64,000 bases of DNA from Symsagittifera roscoffensis (taxonomy: Eukaryota > Xenacoelomorpha > Acoela > Convolutidae), in NCBI RefSeq assembly GCF_963678635.1, contig NC_087066.1:30323301-30387300 (forward strand), written 5' to 3'. Position numbers and translations under genes: made by a program. Shown here in pieces: positions 34,315 through 45,387 of this stretch. Below the pieces are notes generated by a model. The model was not told the DNA's origin, made no database searches, and saw only the letters and a program-made list of their open reading frames with translations. How positions within the stretch are numbered: the stretch's first letter is position 1; each line of letters opens with the position of its first letter.

Positions 34315-37063
34315 TCACATGTTGAACATGTATCGAGCAACTTTATTGCCATAATCGTATCGTAGCTGTTCGAAAGGCTCAATGTTTCTTCGGGCTTTGA
34401 ATACAGCTAATCGTTTTGGCGGATCGAAGGCATTAAGAACAACTTCTATGATCTTCATATTCGCATCCAAATTCTTCTTGGAGTTTAGCGTGCTGTGATT
34501 AGCCAGTCGACCAAGACAGCGGTTGGTTAGATGTTCAACACACACTTCTGAAGAAGCATCGATGAAACGCTTCACAGGCGCGCCAATTTCCAGCACAAAT
34601 TCAGTCGGAACAGAACGGTTCCTTATCAAATCTTGATATGTTTTATCTGTCACAGCAACCCCATGGTAGTCCATGATAATATCATCCTTCTGGAAGGCCT
34701 GTGTGCTGACAACGCCTGAATCAGAAAATGTTCAACATTTAAAGTTTACTCTATATTATGTAACACAGTTACATGGCATTTTTCAATGGAATTCAAAAAA
34801 CTGTATTGGTTGAAAACTTTATAACTTTTTAAAACTTTAAACTATAACGTTTGAATCAAAAAAGAAATTTTTTTGGAAAAGAAATTTTTGAAAGTTTTGG
34901 AAACTTGTCGTCAACGTTTTCAAGAAACGCAAGATTACCTCTTCCGTAGGTAGGGAAAACAACATCACAAATGCCAACCCATTCTTGCGTACCACATCTG
35001 TGGGCCAGAAGCGTTTGTGCTTCCAATGAAAGAAAGTTTCCAGTGCCTTTATAACTAATGCCGCTGGAATCAGAAAGCGGCTTTTGTTGTCGCTTGCTTT
35101 TCTCTTTCTGCAGCATGGCGATTTGGGACATGACTTTCTTTAGGTCGTGATGAGTTTCCCATTTGATTCGCTGGAAAAAACCCGACACGCGCGTCTCCGA
35201 TACAACAAAGTTTGTATACTGTTTCACAAAAGCTTGTGCTCTAATTGTCTGTCTAATGTATCTTTGTTGATCTTGTCTACATCGCACAGCTTTTTCAACA
35301 TCTTTGTAGGTGTGATTGACAATCTGGAAAAACGTGAGCGTATTGTTTCATACATCCAATTGATAAATTGTGATACTGTATAAAAAAACTGTGAAGTACA
35401 AATCAGCTGAAACAGTCGAAACTTTCCGAAAGTTTCCGAGTCGAAATGTTTTTTAAATTAAAAAAATTCTTGGAAAATCAAAGTAGTACCTTGTGAATTT
35501 CCTGCGTTTTGTGTTTCACCAGTTGAAAGGCAGGATCTTTTGACAAAGGCATGAATTTTGCCACTTGACGATCGAGCAATGTCTTGGGTCGCTTAGCAGG
35601 CTGCATTTGAGCAGAAATCTAAACAGATCCTTCTAGAACGAATTCCCCGTTGTGTTCAAATCATATTAGGAAGTTCAACTTCCACAGACTTATAAGTTAA
35701 AAGTTTAAACGTACCATGTCAGAAACTGTGGCGGCAATTCTATTCACACGAAACTTGGTGTTTCCACTGGAGTTCACAAAAAAAGTTCTGTTTTGACTTA
35801 GATTGGTTGCTCAGGGAAAGATCGGGTGAAAGAAATATTTTCTTCCGGGACACTCTGAGGTAAGAAATGTGGTCGAACTTCAGTGTGATAAAGTTTCAAA
35901 CCCTGTACGAGCCATCGCGGCAAAATGTGATTCGAACGTTCAGTCGACACTAAACAAACAGTTTCACAATTTTGAAAAAAAGTTATACGGAAGAAATTCA
36001 AGATGACTCACTTTCACTTGGTTCAATTGAAACCGTTATACAAGTATCGTCCTCATCTGACAATACCACAAACGCTTGTGCAACTGCATGAACAGACATG
36101 CAGCTTATGGTTTTTTCTAGAATTGATGGCACGACATAACAGTATAAGAAGGCTGTCACAAGTTGAAATAACGAAACACGTTGTTTATGGGTTAAAAAAC
36201 CCGATTCTTGGAAAGCATCCAAGTGCTCTTTAACAAGTGTTTCGATTTCTTGCCTCTCGCAATGTTCATTTTGGTCGTCTTTGGACGAAGCAGCTTCAAG
36301 TTGTTCTTGAACGCGTGCAAGTTTTGCAGCTATCTAAACTCAAAACAAAAACTTTTAGTTGAACTACAAAAGTGAACAAAAACCTTAGCTGAAAGTTTCC
36401 AACTCTTCACGGTTTGAGCAGCAAAAGGAATCTTACCTCGGTTTGCGAGTCATTGTTCGTTGGAATAACTCGTTTTGCCATATTCTCAGATGAAGAATCA
36501 GTCGGAGGCTCTGTACTTGAACTGCCAGCCTGAGTGGCAGTTGCCGACTGCGGCGTGAACAGAGGTATTTCCCATAACAAAGTTGTTGATGAATGCTGGT
36601 TTGAAGGAGTTGATTCTGAAGGTTGAGAAAAAAAACGACTGAGTTCTGTTCCATTGGCAGTGTAATCATCATGATGATCAGTGGGCTGGCTGGCAATTTG
36701 ATTTCTATGAAAAAACGCGGGATCAAAGGAGTGGGGGTACACCACTGGCATTGGGCTAATGAAGTTTGAATACCCTTCACTTCGAGAAGACACTTGCTGC
36801 GGAGTCTCCAATGTGTGGTAAGTATTGTCATTATGATTAACATCTGTAATAATTGTACAAGGTTCAGCATATGGTATAGGTCGGATGGGGGTTCCTAAAG
36901 GAACTTCCACAGATGGGTGCTGTGCAAAATTTTGGTCGAAACTCCGAGATGTACTACATCTGTTAGTAACAGACTGTTGACTAGATGGAGGTTCATTATG
37001 ATCTCTATGGAAAACAGGAGTTTCAAGTTGCGCAGTATTCACAGCAGGAAGTTCGGAGTCCAT
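34315..37063 (-). CDS. SET-domain lysine methyltransferase, KMT5-like (seven inferred exons)
   Basis: Inferred minus-strand exons are 37063-36437, 36333-36012, 35949-35715 (with a frame break near 35798-35815), 35618-35490, 35323-34939 and 34715-34315. All other junctions have GT-AG sites and matching phases. The first exon (209 codons) is Ser/Pro/Thr-rich and disordered. The C-terminus is a SET domain: PTYGRG across the last intron, then MDYHGV, FIDASSE, the cofactor-binding LANHS and the terminal catalytic RYDYG. These residues are those of an active histone lysine methyltransferase, and the short SET with DYHG resembles KMT5A/SETD8. Expected role: nuclear, S-adenosylmethionine-dependent lysine methylation, substrate unknown. 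It is divergently paired with the gene at 37500 across 436 bp. The frame break may be a missed small intron, an error or early decay. Confidence 0.75.
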
Positions 37064-37499
37064 AGTTCAGGTTAACGAAACTTGGAATGAAATGAGAAGT
37101 GACTAGAAAGGATTGCAGAATCGAAGGGTGTTACTAACAACTTACTAATAATAGTATTTTTCAATAATTGAAGTTCAATTGGTGTTCAATTGGTACTCAA
37201 ATTGGTTGTGATATTATGCCATATTATACTATATTATATTATACAGTGTATAATTGACTCTTAATTGCTGAATTACTGCAATAATATAAGATAGTATAAT
37301 ATGGCATATTATCAAAACCAATTTGAGTACAAATTGAACACCAATTGAACTTCAATTATCGTTTCAATAGTCGTTTTATGCGGTTAAACATAAAGGTTTA
37401 AATTGGTTGTTAAAAAATATACTCATCATGACAATTACTCATCATGAGTACAATGATTGTACTAAATATTATTCATTTAGATAAAATCGCTCATACAAG
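37064..37499. promoter_or_regulatory. Shared divergent promoter with a 69-bp-armed inverted repeat
   Basis: Only 436 bp separate the two outward-facing start codons (37063 minus, 37500 plus). At the centre lies an inverted repeat, arms 37164-37232 and 37291-37359, with about four mismatches in 69 bp and a 58-bp AT-rich spacer. Nearer the plus gene are short palindromes (actcatcatgagt, tacaatgattgta, about 37438-37462). The symmetry suggests matched regulatory sites facing each gene. No experimental signal is available. Confidence 0.6.
37164..37359. repeat. Inverted repeat, 69-bp arms
   Basis: The left arm begins ataattgaagttcaattggt and the right arm ends with its complement. A 58-bp spacer separates them. 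It could form a cruciform or mark a small foldback insertion. Confidence 0.9.
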
Positions 37500-39543
37500 A
37501 TGCTTCCATCATTGTTCAAGGAAAAAGAAAAAGTGCAAGTTCTTGATGAAGTGACGTACATTTGGGAAGCCGCTAGAATACTGGGTTTCATTAGTAACTG
37601 GGGTGTGAGTGTCAAATGGACTGAATGGAAGGGTCCACCCGTACAGATAACAATTCCAGGAGACCTTCGCGACAATCGGAGGATGAAACATTGGAAAATA
37701 AGAAAGACAATCAAAATTGTTGAAGAGCCAGATAGGGCTAAAAAAAGAAACAAAAAAGATCCACTTCTGTTCAACCCAAGACGCTTAACTCGCAATACAG
37801 ATGTATTTTTCTGTGATGCTTGTGAAACAGATTGCGTTGACAAATGCATTCTGATGACAGGGGTTGTACTGTACAACGATCCTTTCAAACGGGAATGTAC
37901 ATTGAGAATTTTGGACTCGGAGCACGATGAAAACCCCCGAGAAGAACCAGAGGCTAACATATTGGTTGTAAAATACAATCAACTTCGAAATCAAGGGCTC
38001 TGTGAAAATACGCTTACATCTGAGGTACTTATTCGCTTTGAAAAACATCTTTCAAAACGTCACTCGGAAAGAAGTTCAACTTCAAAAGAAGTTTTTTTGA
38101 ATAGCTGAAATTGAAAAACATATTTTAACTTCATTCATAATCAGTTTGAAATCGTGAATTGTTTCTGACATCTTTTGTGACACGGCTACTTTAGTTTTGG
38201 AGCCATGTGAGGTTCAGGATCATCAACGTAATCCTACAAAAAGAGCTAAAAAAGACAAAAAAGAAATTGACATGCTGACACTTCTCGAAGCCACAGAAGA
38301 CATAGTGCCTTTGACCTTTGTCCCTTGTTCCAACGGTGTCCTCAAGGTTTGTTAACAAAATAATTACAAGCATTGGAAGTGTGTGCCGCAATTTTTTCAG
38401 ATGTCATATAGTTAGCAATATATGTCTCAGCGCCCGATCAAAATATTTTGTATAAAAATTCAATTCTTTGTTTCTCAGGTTGGATCAACTGCTTTCTATG
38501 GAGGGGAAAATTGCAGAGTAGACAGCTTGGAGTTTGAAGGAAGGACAAAAAAGGCCTTTGCACAGTTGACATGCTTAAATAACGAGGACATTTCTAAAAA
38601 GATGCCTGCACTCTTGGTTCAGCTAGCTTGTGAAGACTACCTCAAGGTAATGTTTTTTTAATGAAACATTCCGAATTTTAATTGTCCCCGATTCCATGAA
38701 ATTTAACAATGCTTACGACTGAGAAATAAAACTAGGAATTCATGTTCAAACCTTTAGCCATAAGGCCCGGAATCCAGTGTCAAATGACAAAACATTGCCA
38801 ATTTTTATCACCGGCTAAGGCCTACAATTTTCGTTTGAAACATTCCGAATTTGTCACGTCCCGGATTCCATGGAATTTAACAATGCTTACGACTGAGAAA
38901 CGAACTAGGAATTCATGTTCAAACCCTTAGCCATAAGGCCCGGAATCCAGTGTCAAATGACAAAACATTGCCAAATTTTATCACAGGCTAATGCCTACAA
39001 TTTTTTTTATCGTTTTCAAAAACTCAAATACTTTTATTCAAAAGTACAGGATTTTGGCACGTGACTAATTTTGTAACATTTCAGCATGAAACGTGTGACT
39101 TCAATGCAATTGAACATCCAATCAATTTATCGTTTGCGGTGTTTTCCGCCTTGAAACGTGCTGTTGGACTGGCTAGGGACAAAAACTCCATCACTTTCAA
39201 TCTTGGACCCGTGACCAAACTAACAAGACAAATAATGGGTTTTTCGACAGAATCCCAAAAGGAAGTGGTCAAATTTAGTGCAGCAATATCCGAAGGAATT
39301 CGAGGCTGCCACAAATCTTGGGATTCTGTGTTGGGTAGCAGGTGGGATGTATTGCCCGCACAAAAAGACAATGGTCATGATACACTTATAAAGTATTTAA
39401 GGATTACAGAACACCGTGAATTCACAAGTTTCAACTTACGATGCAACGTTCAAACGTGCACAGGCCACTACGCAAGTGAAGAAGACTACCGGACTCTTTT
39501 TTCACACAACTTAGAACAGTCAAAACCCCATTATTTTTATTAG
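37500..39543 (+). CDS. Protein of unknown function with a possible Tudor/chromo-like N-terminus (four exons)
   Basis: Exons 37500-38024, 38218-38346, 38479-38646 and 39085-39543 join entirely in phase 0 through GT-AG introns and give about 426 residues. Residues about 8-65 (VQVLDEVTYIWEAARILG, then VSVKWTEWKGPP) have the basic-aromatic look of a small Tudor/Agenet or chromo-type beta-barrel that binds modified histones. This is a weak, shape-based guess. A Cys-rich stretch follows (FFCDACETDCVDKC, about residues 101-114), possibly metal binding. The C-terminal exon is soluble, alpha/beta-looking and unknown to me. It is divergent from the SET gene and has a repeat-filled third intron. No stops or frame breaks are seen, so the gene looks intact. 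Confidence 0.7.
38738..39060. repeat. Repeat block inside intron 3 of the 37500 gene
   Basis: Two direct copies of a block with gaattcatgttcaaacc, ccggaatccagtgtcaaatg and cattgccaa (about 38738 and 38910) lie in this intron. They are followed by sequence ending aaaagtacaggattttggca. The same modules form the foldback at 42156-42683 in the JmjC gene. Confidence 0.85.
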
Positions 39544-40069
39544 TTCAACTAGTTCAAAGTTTCAGTGTTTTCGCGTGAATGTGATCAATTAAAGTTTCAT
39601 AATCTTCAAACCTTGACAATGTAACTTTTTTCAAATCCGAAAATTGGCAATCGATTTTTTCTCTATATTAAATGAAAAGAAAACAAATTGTTTGCAAACA
39701 CTTCAATTGGAAATGTTTCTCATGAGGCTCATAGTAAGAGCTTTAAGCTATGTTTTTTTGACAGTGTCAGTACAAGCAGTACTGAAAAAAAATTACAGTA
39801 TAATCATAATCATCATCATAACGTCATTCAATGACGTAAGTTATAAATTATCATCATAAAGTCACTTTGACGGTCACTCACAGTGATAACTGCGCGCCGC
39901 GAAGGAGTTGAAAAGGCGTATTTACACAGAATTTGGAAGAAAGTGGACTCCACATCGAATGTTATTGTTTCATGTTCGAATAATCGAGAGAAAAATAACA
40001 CGTTAAATGCGGTCGCTAGGGAGCAGAAGATTTTTTTGAGCAATATTCAGTGGTTGGCATAAACGGCTG
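39544..40069. other. Convergent intergenic region between the 37500 gene and the JmjC gene
   Basis: Both genes end towards this region. It contains cattcaatgacgtaag (39822) and ttgacggtcactcac (39868), motifs echoed upstream of the JmjC gene. A minus-strand open stretch at 40043-39828 has a strong donor and acceptor and could be a further exon. I left it out because the preceding exon ends in a stop. Confidence 0.4.
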
Positions 40070-43000
40070 TCAGGTTGAAGGATTTGCCTTTAACTTTTTG
40101 TTTGGACTTGGGGCTGGACTGACTAGGACACAATCATGTTGCCTCATCATCATCATGATTTCGATTCGCTTTTCCAAAAGTTCAACTTTAGAGAAGTTGT
40201 TACCCAGGTTCGAAGAGTTTCCAGTTGCAAGTAATTTATCCTGGAAAACAATACTGGATGACATCAAAAAATATATTCAACTTTATACTATAAATTGTGT
40301 GAAAAATATTCAATATTTCAACTTGAGCATAATTTGTACGTACGTTGTCTTTTACTAGGGAAACATGTTGTGCAAACGATGAGTCGTGTTTTTTCAGAAT
40401 TTGAAACACGTCAAAAATTGCCGCGAGCTCATCGACATTTGCGTCGGATCCATCTCTGTAAACAAATTCAAAAATTTCAAAAAAAATAGATTTTGTCATA
40501 TTATTCCAATTATTGATTTTGAGGTTACATTATTATAAACTTCAACCACAGATTTTCACAGTTGACTCTTTAACACGATGTTAAACTTTCAAAGATGTTA
40601 AACGACTCACTGTACTCGAGACACAAAATGAGTAAGCGCAAGGAACGAGAAAGAAGGGTAGCATTCAGTGAACTTTGTTTTCTGAACGCGTTCTGTCTTG
40701 AAGGTATCAGCGGCCAGACGAAGATGATTCTTGAAAATGAAGTTAACTCCATAGGCGACAGAATCGCCTGTCGTCTCCACCATATGAATCATATTCGCTG
40801 GCATGATTAAACCTTGTCGCGCTTTCAGCGTGATAGCTTGGCACCCTCCCATATTCAAGCCTTCATGGGAACCGAAGAAAAATTTCCTTCGGGGCTGCTG
40901 CAGGAACTGGTTGAAGAGATCCTGGTTGATGCTCGTCGGGGCTATCAAGAAGAACGTCTTACATCCTTTCAGTAGAATATAGAGGACTGATGTGCTGGAA
41001 AAATCTTGGTGGAACATTGTCACAGCGCCATCTTCAGAAATGAGAAGAAAGTTGGACTCTTTATTGGGCCGATATGCTGCGGGCAAACTTTTTGAATGAA
41101 TGTGTCCCAGCGAGGTACTCGATAGGAATGAAGGTTGTGTAAGCTTTGTGATTTTTTGATGTGCGGCATCAGCGTCAATAATGTTGTAAAACATGGGAGG
41201 TGTTTTTCTGAACAACTGATCCACCTCTTTTCCATCAATTATCCTTGTTTGTTCCTGGAATGGTTCAATACTATAACTTAGTAGGAAATTAGAAATTGAA
41301 TTGAAAAAATTTCGGAAAATCATCCAGAGACATTTCAACCTCAACTTTCAGTGAATGAATGAATGACGGTCATGATAAAAATTTTATACTGGCAACCTTT
41401 GTTGGCAAATCTTTTGAAAAGAAAGCGTACTAAAGCGTTAGTAGTACTAACCCTGAAATTCGAGTCGTACGAGCGGAGGGTTAATGGTTTTTTGTAACCT
41501 TCCAATAGAAGCTTCACGACGTTTGGGTTGTCGAGGAGTGATTGTGACACTTTTGACGTGAAGCCGTTGAATCGAAAGGCGTCAGGAACAAAAACTGCTT
41601 ATTCTGAGTTCAAAAACTCTGCTTCCTGAAGGGCACTTTCGATATGTCGCGCTTCAACTGTCCTTACCAACGATTTCGCGATTTTTACCTGTGAACATAA
41701 TTTTTTTCTGTGTGAAACACTTTTCATTTTTTACGAAAATGAAGAAAACTCACGCAGGATAACACTCTTCGTAAATCTTGGATAGTCGTGAAGCTCTCCA
41801 GTTGCCTCAAAAGCAATATGCGTGAGTCTCTCGGCAAGACTATCTTTACAGAAGGCCAGATAGAAGCGGCCTTAGAATCCACTCTAGTCTGTTTTGCTTG
41901 CTGAAAAAAGGAAGTAAGTGGGTAGTTTGTCCGGGTGAGTCAAACCCATTTGAAAAAACCCAAAGAACCAGCGTTGTGACTTCATTTAAAAAAATTAACT
42001 CCATTCTTCATTCAAGAAATATCATATTTCTATTTCTATCATGAATAATGATTATTTTCACTAAACGTGCCATAATCCTGTACTTTTGAACAAATTTTTT
42101 CGAGCTTTTGAGAACGATAAAAAAGTTGTAGGTTGTGACTTCATTTAAAAAAATTAACTCCATTCTTCATTCAAGAAATATTATATTTCTATTTCTATCA
42201 TAAATAATGATTATTTTCACTAAACGTGCCAAAATCCTGTACTTTTGAACAAATTTTTTCGAGCTTTTGAGAACGATAAAAAAGTTGTAGGCTGTGATAA
42301 AAATTGGCAATGTTTTGTCATTTGACACTGGATTCCGGGCCTTATGGCTAAGGGTTTGAACATGAATTCCGAGATCAATTTTTTGCATAGTTGACAGCAT
42401 TCGAAAGTGCCATGGATTCCGGGCCTAATGAATATCTCTCCGGAATCCATGGCACTTTCGAATGCTGTCAACTAGGCAAGGAATTGATCTCGGAATTCAT
42501 GTTCAAACCTTTAGCCATGAGCCCCGGAATCCAGTGTCAAATGACAAAACATTGCCAATTTTTATCACAGGCCAATGCCTACAACTTTTTTATCGTTCTC
42601 AAAAGCTCGAAAAAATTTGTTCAAAAGTACTGGATTTTGGCACGTTTAGTGAGAATAATTTTTCTTGAATGAAGAATGGAGTTCATTTTTTCACAGTTCA
42701 CAGGCCTACAATTTTTTTATCGTTCTCAAAAGCTCGAAAAAATTTGTGAATTTTTCGAGATTAATGATTAACAATGTTACCTTGTTTGCAGTTGAACTTT
42801 GCTGTTCTTCTGTATCAAGAAGATTCAAGTTGAACTTAAAGACATCCCCAACTTCAGAGTCAACTTCAGCTGTTTCAAACAGTTCTTCCTCTTCAAGAGG
42901 AAGCTTTTCCTGTGCAGTTCCCGGACTTTTCGTAGAACTCGTTGAAGGTTCTTCTTCCTCTTCCAGTGGAAGTTCAGCATTTTCTTGGTTCACTGAACAA

Positions 43001-44374
43001 GATGTTGTTGGCAACATTTGTGCTGTTCCTGCCTGTGGAGAACTCGTTGAAGGTTCTTCTTCCTCTTCCAGTGGAAGTTCAGCTTTTTCTTGGTTCACTG
43101 AACAGGATGTTGTTGGCAACATTTGTGCTGTTCCTGCCAGTGGAGAACTCGTTGATTTTTTTTTGGCTTGTTGAAGTTGACTGGGCAAATAAAACACCTG
43201 GGAGTCAACTGCGTCCATGTCTAAACACAACTTGTCTATATTGACTATGACTTCCGAAGTTTGTCCAAAATCTTACATAACAAAAAAAATTGGTTGAAAA
43301 TCATGTTCAACCTTCAAGTTGCAATTGATTATTTTATTATTATATTTTATTTCAGTCACTAAAATAGCGGTTATTTTTTATTGCAAAATTATTTTTTTCA
43401 GTTGGCCAAAAGCAACCCAGGGCCTGAGGGCTAACAAAACCTTACCAAACCGAAACTCTTCGTCTTCAAACTGCTTGCTTCGACGTCTATCAGCCAGGGA
43501 AAACGCTTTTTTGCAGCCTTTCCATGTTCTCACGACTGCATCAAAGTTTGTTCGTGTTGGCGCCAGAAAATTTGCTTCGACTCCTCGTACACGATTGCTT
43601 CTGATTTTGTTCCAGCAGTAGGGACTCAATGCATGTTCAGCAACTGCATAGATGTCCGCGAACCAAGAAGCTTCGGGAACACCGCAAAACATGCATCGGA
43701 GCATGCTCTCCCGTTTGACCTGCTTAGCTCGGCAAACGTTTAGTCTTCTGTGGCGGTTGAGCGTGCCGGTAGAGTGAAAGACTTTACGACATTCTAAAAA
43801 AGTTATAGTTTATCACTGATATATCATGGGATGATGGAAGCAAAATTCTAATATGTGAATGATTATTGATTAATAACATGATGTAATTTAATTACAGTAC
43901 TGGCTTCTGGAAAAACTAATAAAAGTTTTGTTGATTACCAGGTTACATGCATGCCATTTTCCTGTAAATATCGGTTGTTCTAATATGGTTGATTTCAGTG
44001 ATTCGTCACGAATTCGTGAATTACGAATTCATTCACGACAATGATTCGTGACGGTCACGAAACGGTTTCAGTAATTTAGTATAACTCGGTTATACGGGCC
44101 GTATCATGACAATGATTGTCACACTTGACGGTCAATATTTCAGTATTTAAATAATTTATTTTTCTTTATAATGCAATCTAGAGGTTTTTGTCAATCAAAA
44201 AATCAATCAAATGAACTTTAAATTCACTCAAAAACACAAAGTGTATTTTGTTTAAGACCAATCATAACTGTAGTTCAACTGAATGATGGTTTAACTATTC
44301 TAATTTACACTTAACTATTATAATTACTTACCATTGCAGGTTTTGTGAGTTTCTCTTCTCTGACGATTTGGCAT
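40070..44374 (-). CDS. Zinc-finger and JmjC-domain protein, histone-demethylase-like (about eight or nine exons)
   Basis: Minus-strand exons 44374-44332, 43793-43446, 43271-42781, 41900-41754, about 41688-41452, 41344-40611, 40455-40344 and 40240-40070 join with GT-AG sites and compatible phases. The exception is an in-frame TAA at 41601-41599, which implies an unresolved intron or a mutation. The N-terminus builds a C-x2-C-x12-H-x4-C finger across intron 1 (TCNECRKVF, RHRRLNVC) and a CMFCG knuckle. An acidic repeat region follows. The JmjC domain has the Fe(II) triad: His and Asp in MFHQDFSSTSV, and a distal His in PANMIHMVE. It resembles KDM2/KDM7-type oxygenases. The C-terminus has a basic PSPNKKLKANPS motif. 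Expected role: nuclear, Fe(II)/2-oxoglutarate-dependent demethylation or hydroxylation, substrate unknown. Confidence 0.72.
41973..42295. repeat. Two direct copies of a 159-bp unit in a JmjC-gene intron
   Basis: Units starting gttgtgacttcatttaaaaa at 41973 and 42132 are almost identical. Both contain aaacgtgcc(a/t)(a/t)aatcctgta and gagaacgataaaaaagttgt. The second unit overlaps the left arm of the neighbouring foldback. Confidence 0.9.
42156..42683. repeat. Large foldback (inverted repeat) in a JmjC-gene intron
   Basis: The left arm 42156-42422 and right arm 42440-42683 are reverse complements over almost their whole length, with a 17-bp loop. The right arm lacks about 25 bp near its outer end. 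The apex is a near-perfect palindrome built around ggaatccatggcactttcga. Transcribed, it would form a very long hairpin. It lies between the acidic-repeat exon and the next exon. Confidence 0.93.
42935..43150 (-). repeat. 105-bp coding repeat giving 35-residue acidic units
   Basis: The block starting gaactcgttg recurs at 42935, 43040 and 43145, a period of 105 bp. In the JmjC protein each unit reads as a Ser/Thr segment, a TAQMLPTTSCSVNQE segment and an ELPLEEEEE acidic run. Near identity of the units shows recent expansion or homogenisation in frame. Confidence 0.9.
43990..44150. promoter_or_regulatory. Palindrome-rich stretch in intron 1 of the JmjC gene
   Basis: Dense short inverted repeats occur here: cacgaattcgtg, gtgacggtcac, atgacaatgattgtca and ttgacggtcaa. 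TGACGGTCA also occurs at 39869 beyond the other end of this gene. The motifs look like CRE-type dyads, but no factor can be named. Confidence 0.4.
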
Positions 44375-44786
44375 TTCTTACTGAAAATAAGAAATTTAAC
44401 TTGTAACAATCGTTGAATTTAAATTCAACTTTGAAAGTTTGAAGGTGGATTATAATCTTCGCTGCGATAAACGAATAAATGAAAAATAATTGAAACAATG
44501 TTATCAATAACTTTTCGCCGACAAGAAAGTTACGAGAAAAGACACGAGAAAGTTATATACTATTCCTGCCGTTTCAAAGCTCATGTAACTAACTAAACGT
44601 GTGTGTGAATAACAATGCACTGCCACGTGTTTTCAGAGAAACTTTCTCAGAGAAACGGATTTATTGCTATGGTAACAGAGAAAGCATTGGACAAGTGTGC
44701 TAAATTACTGTAAGCTACTGATTTTGATATAGGCCGTTTTTTTGCAATAATTTATTTTGTGTAATCTCAAAAAAGTTGGGTGCCGA
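44375..44786. other. Upstream flank of the JmjC gene, no gene recognised
   Basis: AT-rich and presumably promoter or 5' UTR of the minus-strand JmjC gene. A minus-strand cag acceptor just before the chosen start codon suggests an upstream non-coding exon. The sequence runs into the assembly gap. Confidence 0.45.
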
Positions 44787-44986
44787 NNNNNNNNNNNNNN
44801 NNNNNNNNNNNNNNNNNNNNNNNNNNNNNNNNNNNNNNNNNNNNNNNNNNNNNNNNNNNNNNNNNNNNNNNNNNNNNNNNNNNNNNNNNNNNNNNNNNNN
44901 NNNNNNNNNNNNNNNNNNNNNNNNNNNNNNNNNNNNNNNNNNNNNNNNNNNNNNNNNNNNNNNNNNNNNNNNNNNNNNNNNNNNNN
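44787..44986. other. Assembly gap (200 N)
   Basis: Exactly 200 N bases, a conventional scaffold-gap length. The true distance and content are unknown. The link between the gene island and element B therefore depends on scaffolding. Confidence 0.99.
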
Positions 44987-45387
44987 TTTAATGAATGTGT
45001 GTCAATGCCCACTTGGCATGTTGCAAATGTATTCAGGATTTCTGATTTGTGCTTTTATTTAATCGTGCTGAAAAGAGGGTTAATCGATTACTTTTGACAG
45101 TTTGCTTGCCTAAAAAGACAAGATTTCATTGTAATTTCTTATTTATTGTTCTTATTCTTATCCATTAATTAGTTATCTACAAGGTTTCAGTATCGCACTT
45201 TTGCGAATTGGTTCATCTTTAATGAAACCTTTGCAAGAAACTATTCTGTCTTTTAGTTTTTTTTGAACTGAATGATGATAACACTGTATTATATCCGTGT
45301 GCAATGGACATATGTAAAAGAACAGTACTTGGCTTTGTTTTTTCTTTGGTCATTTTAGCTAAGCTATTCACAATAGTGATCAAGCCC
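44987..45387. other. Interval after the gap, no gene recognised
   Basis: AT-rich, short open stretches only. No similarity to either element family was seen. Confidence 0.45.

Noticed and set aside
36003-36233. Plus-strand frame opposite SET exon 2
   Set aside because: The minus-strand reading has proper splice sites and joins in phase with neighbouring exons.
39828-40043. Extra terminal exon of the JmjC gene
   Set aside because: It has good splice signals, but the preceding exon already ends in a stop at 40070, so inclusion would require an unproven alternative splice.
42220-42672. Overlapping open frames on both strands with shared peptides
   Set aside because: They are generated by the foldback repeat in an intron, so both strands read the same sequence.
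44757-45097. Open frames spanning the N run
   Set aside because: They consist almost entirely of undetermined bases.
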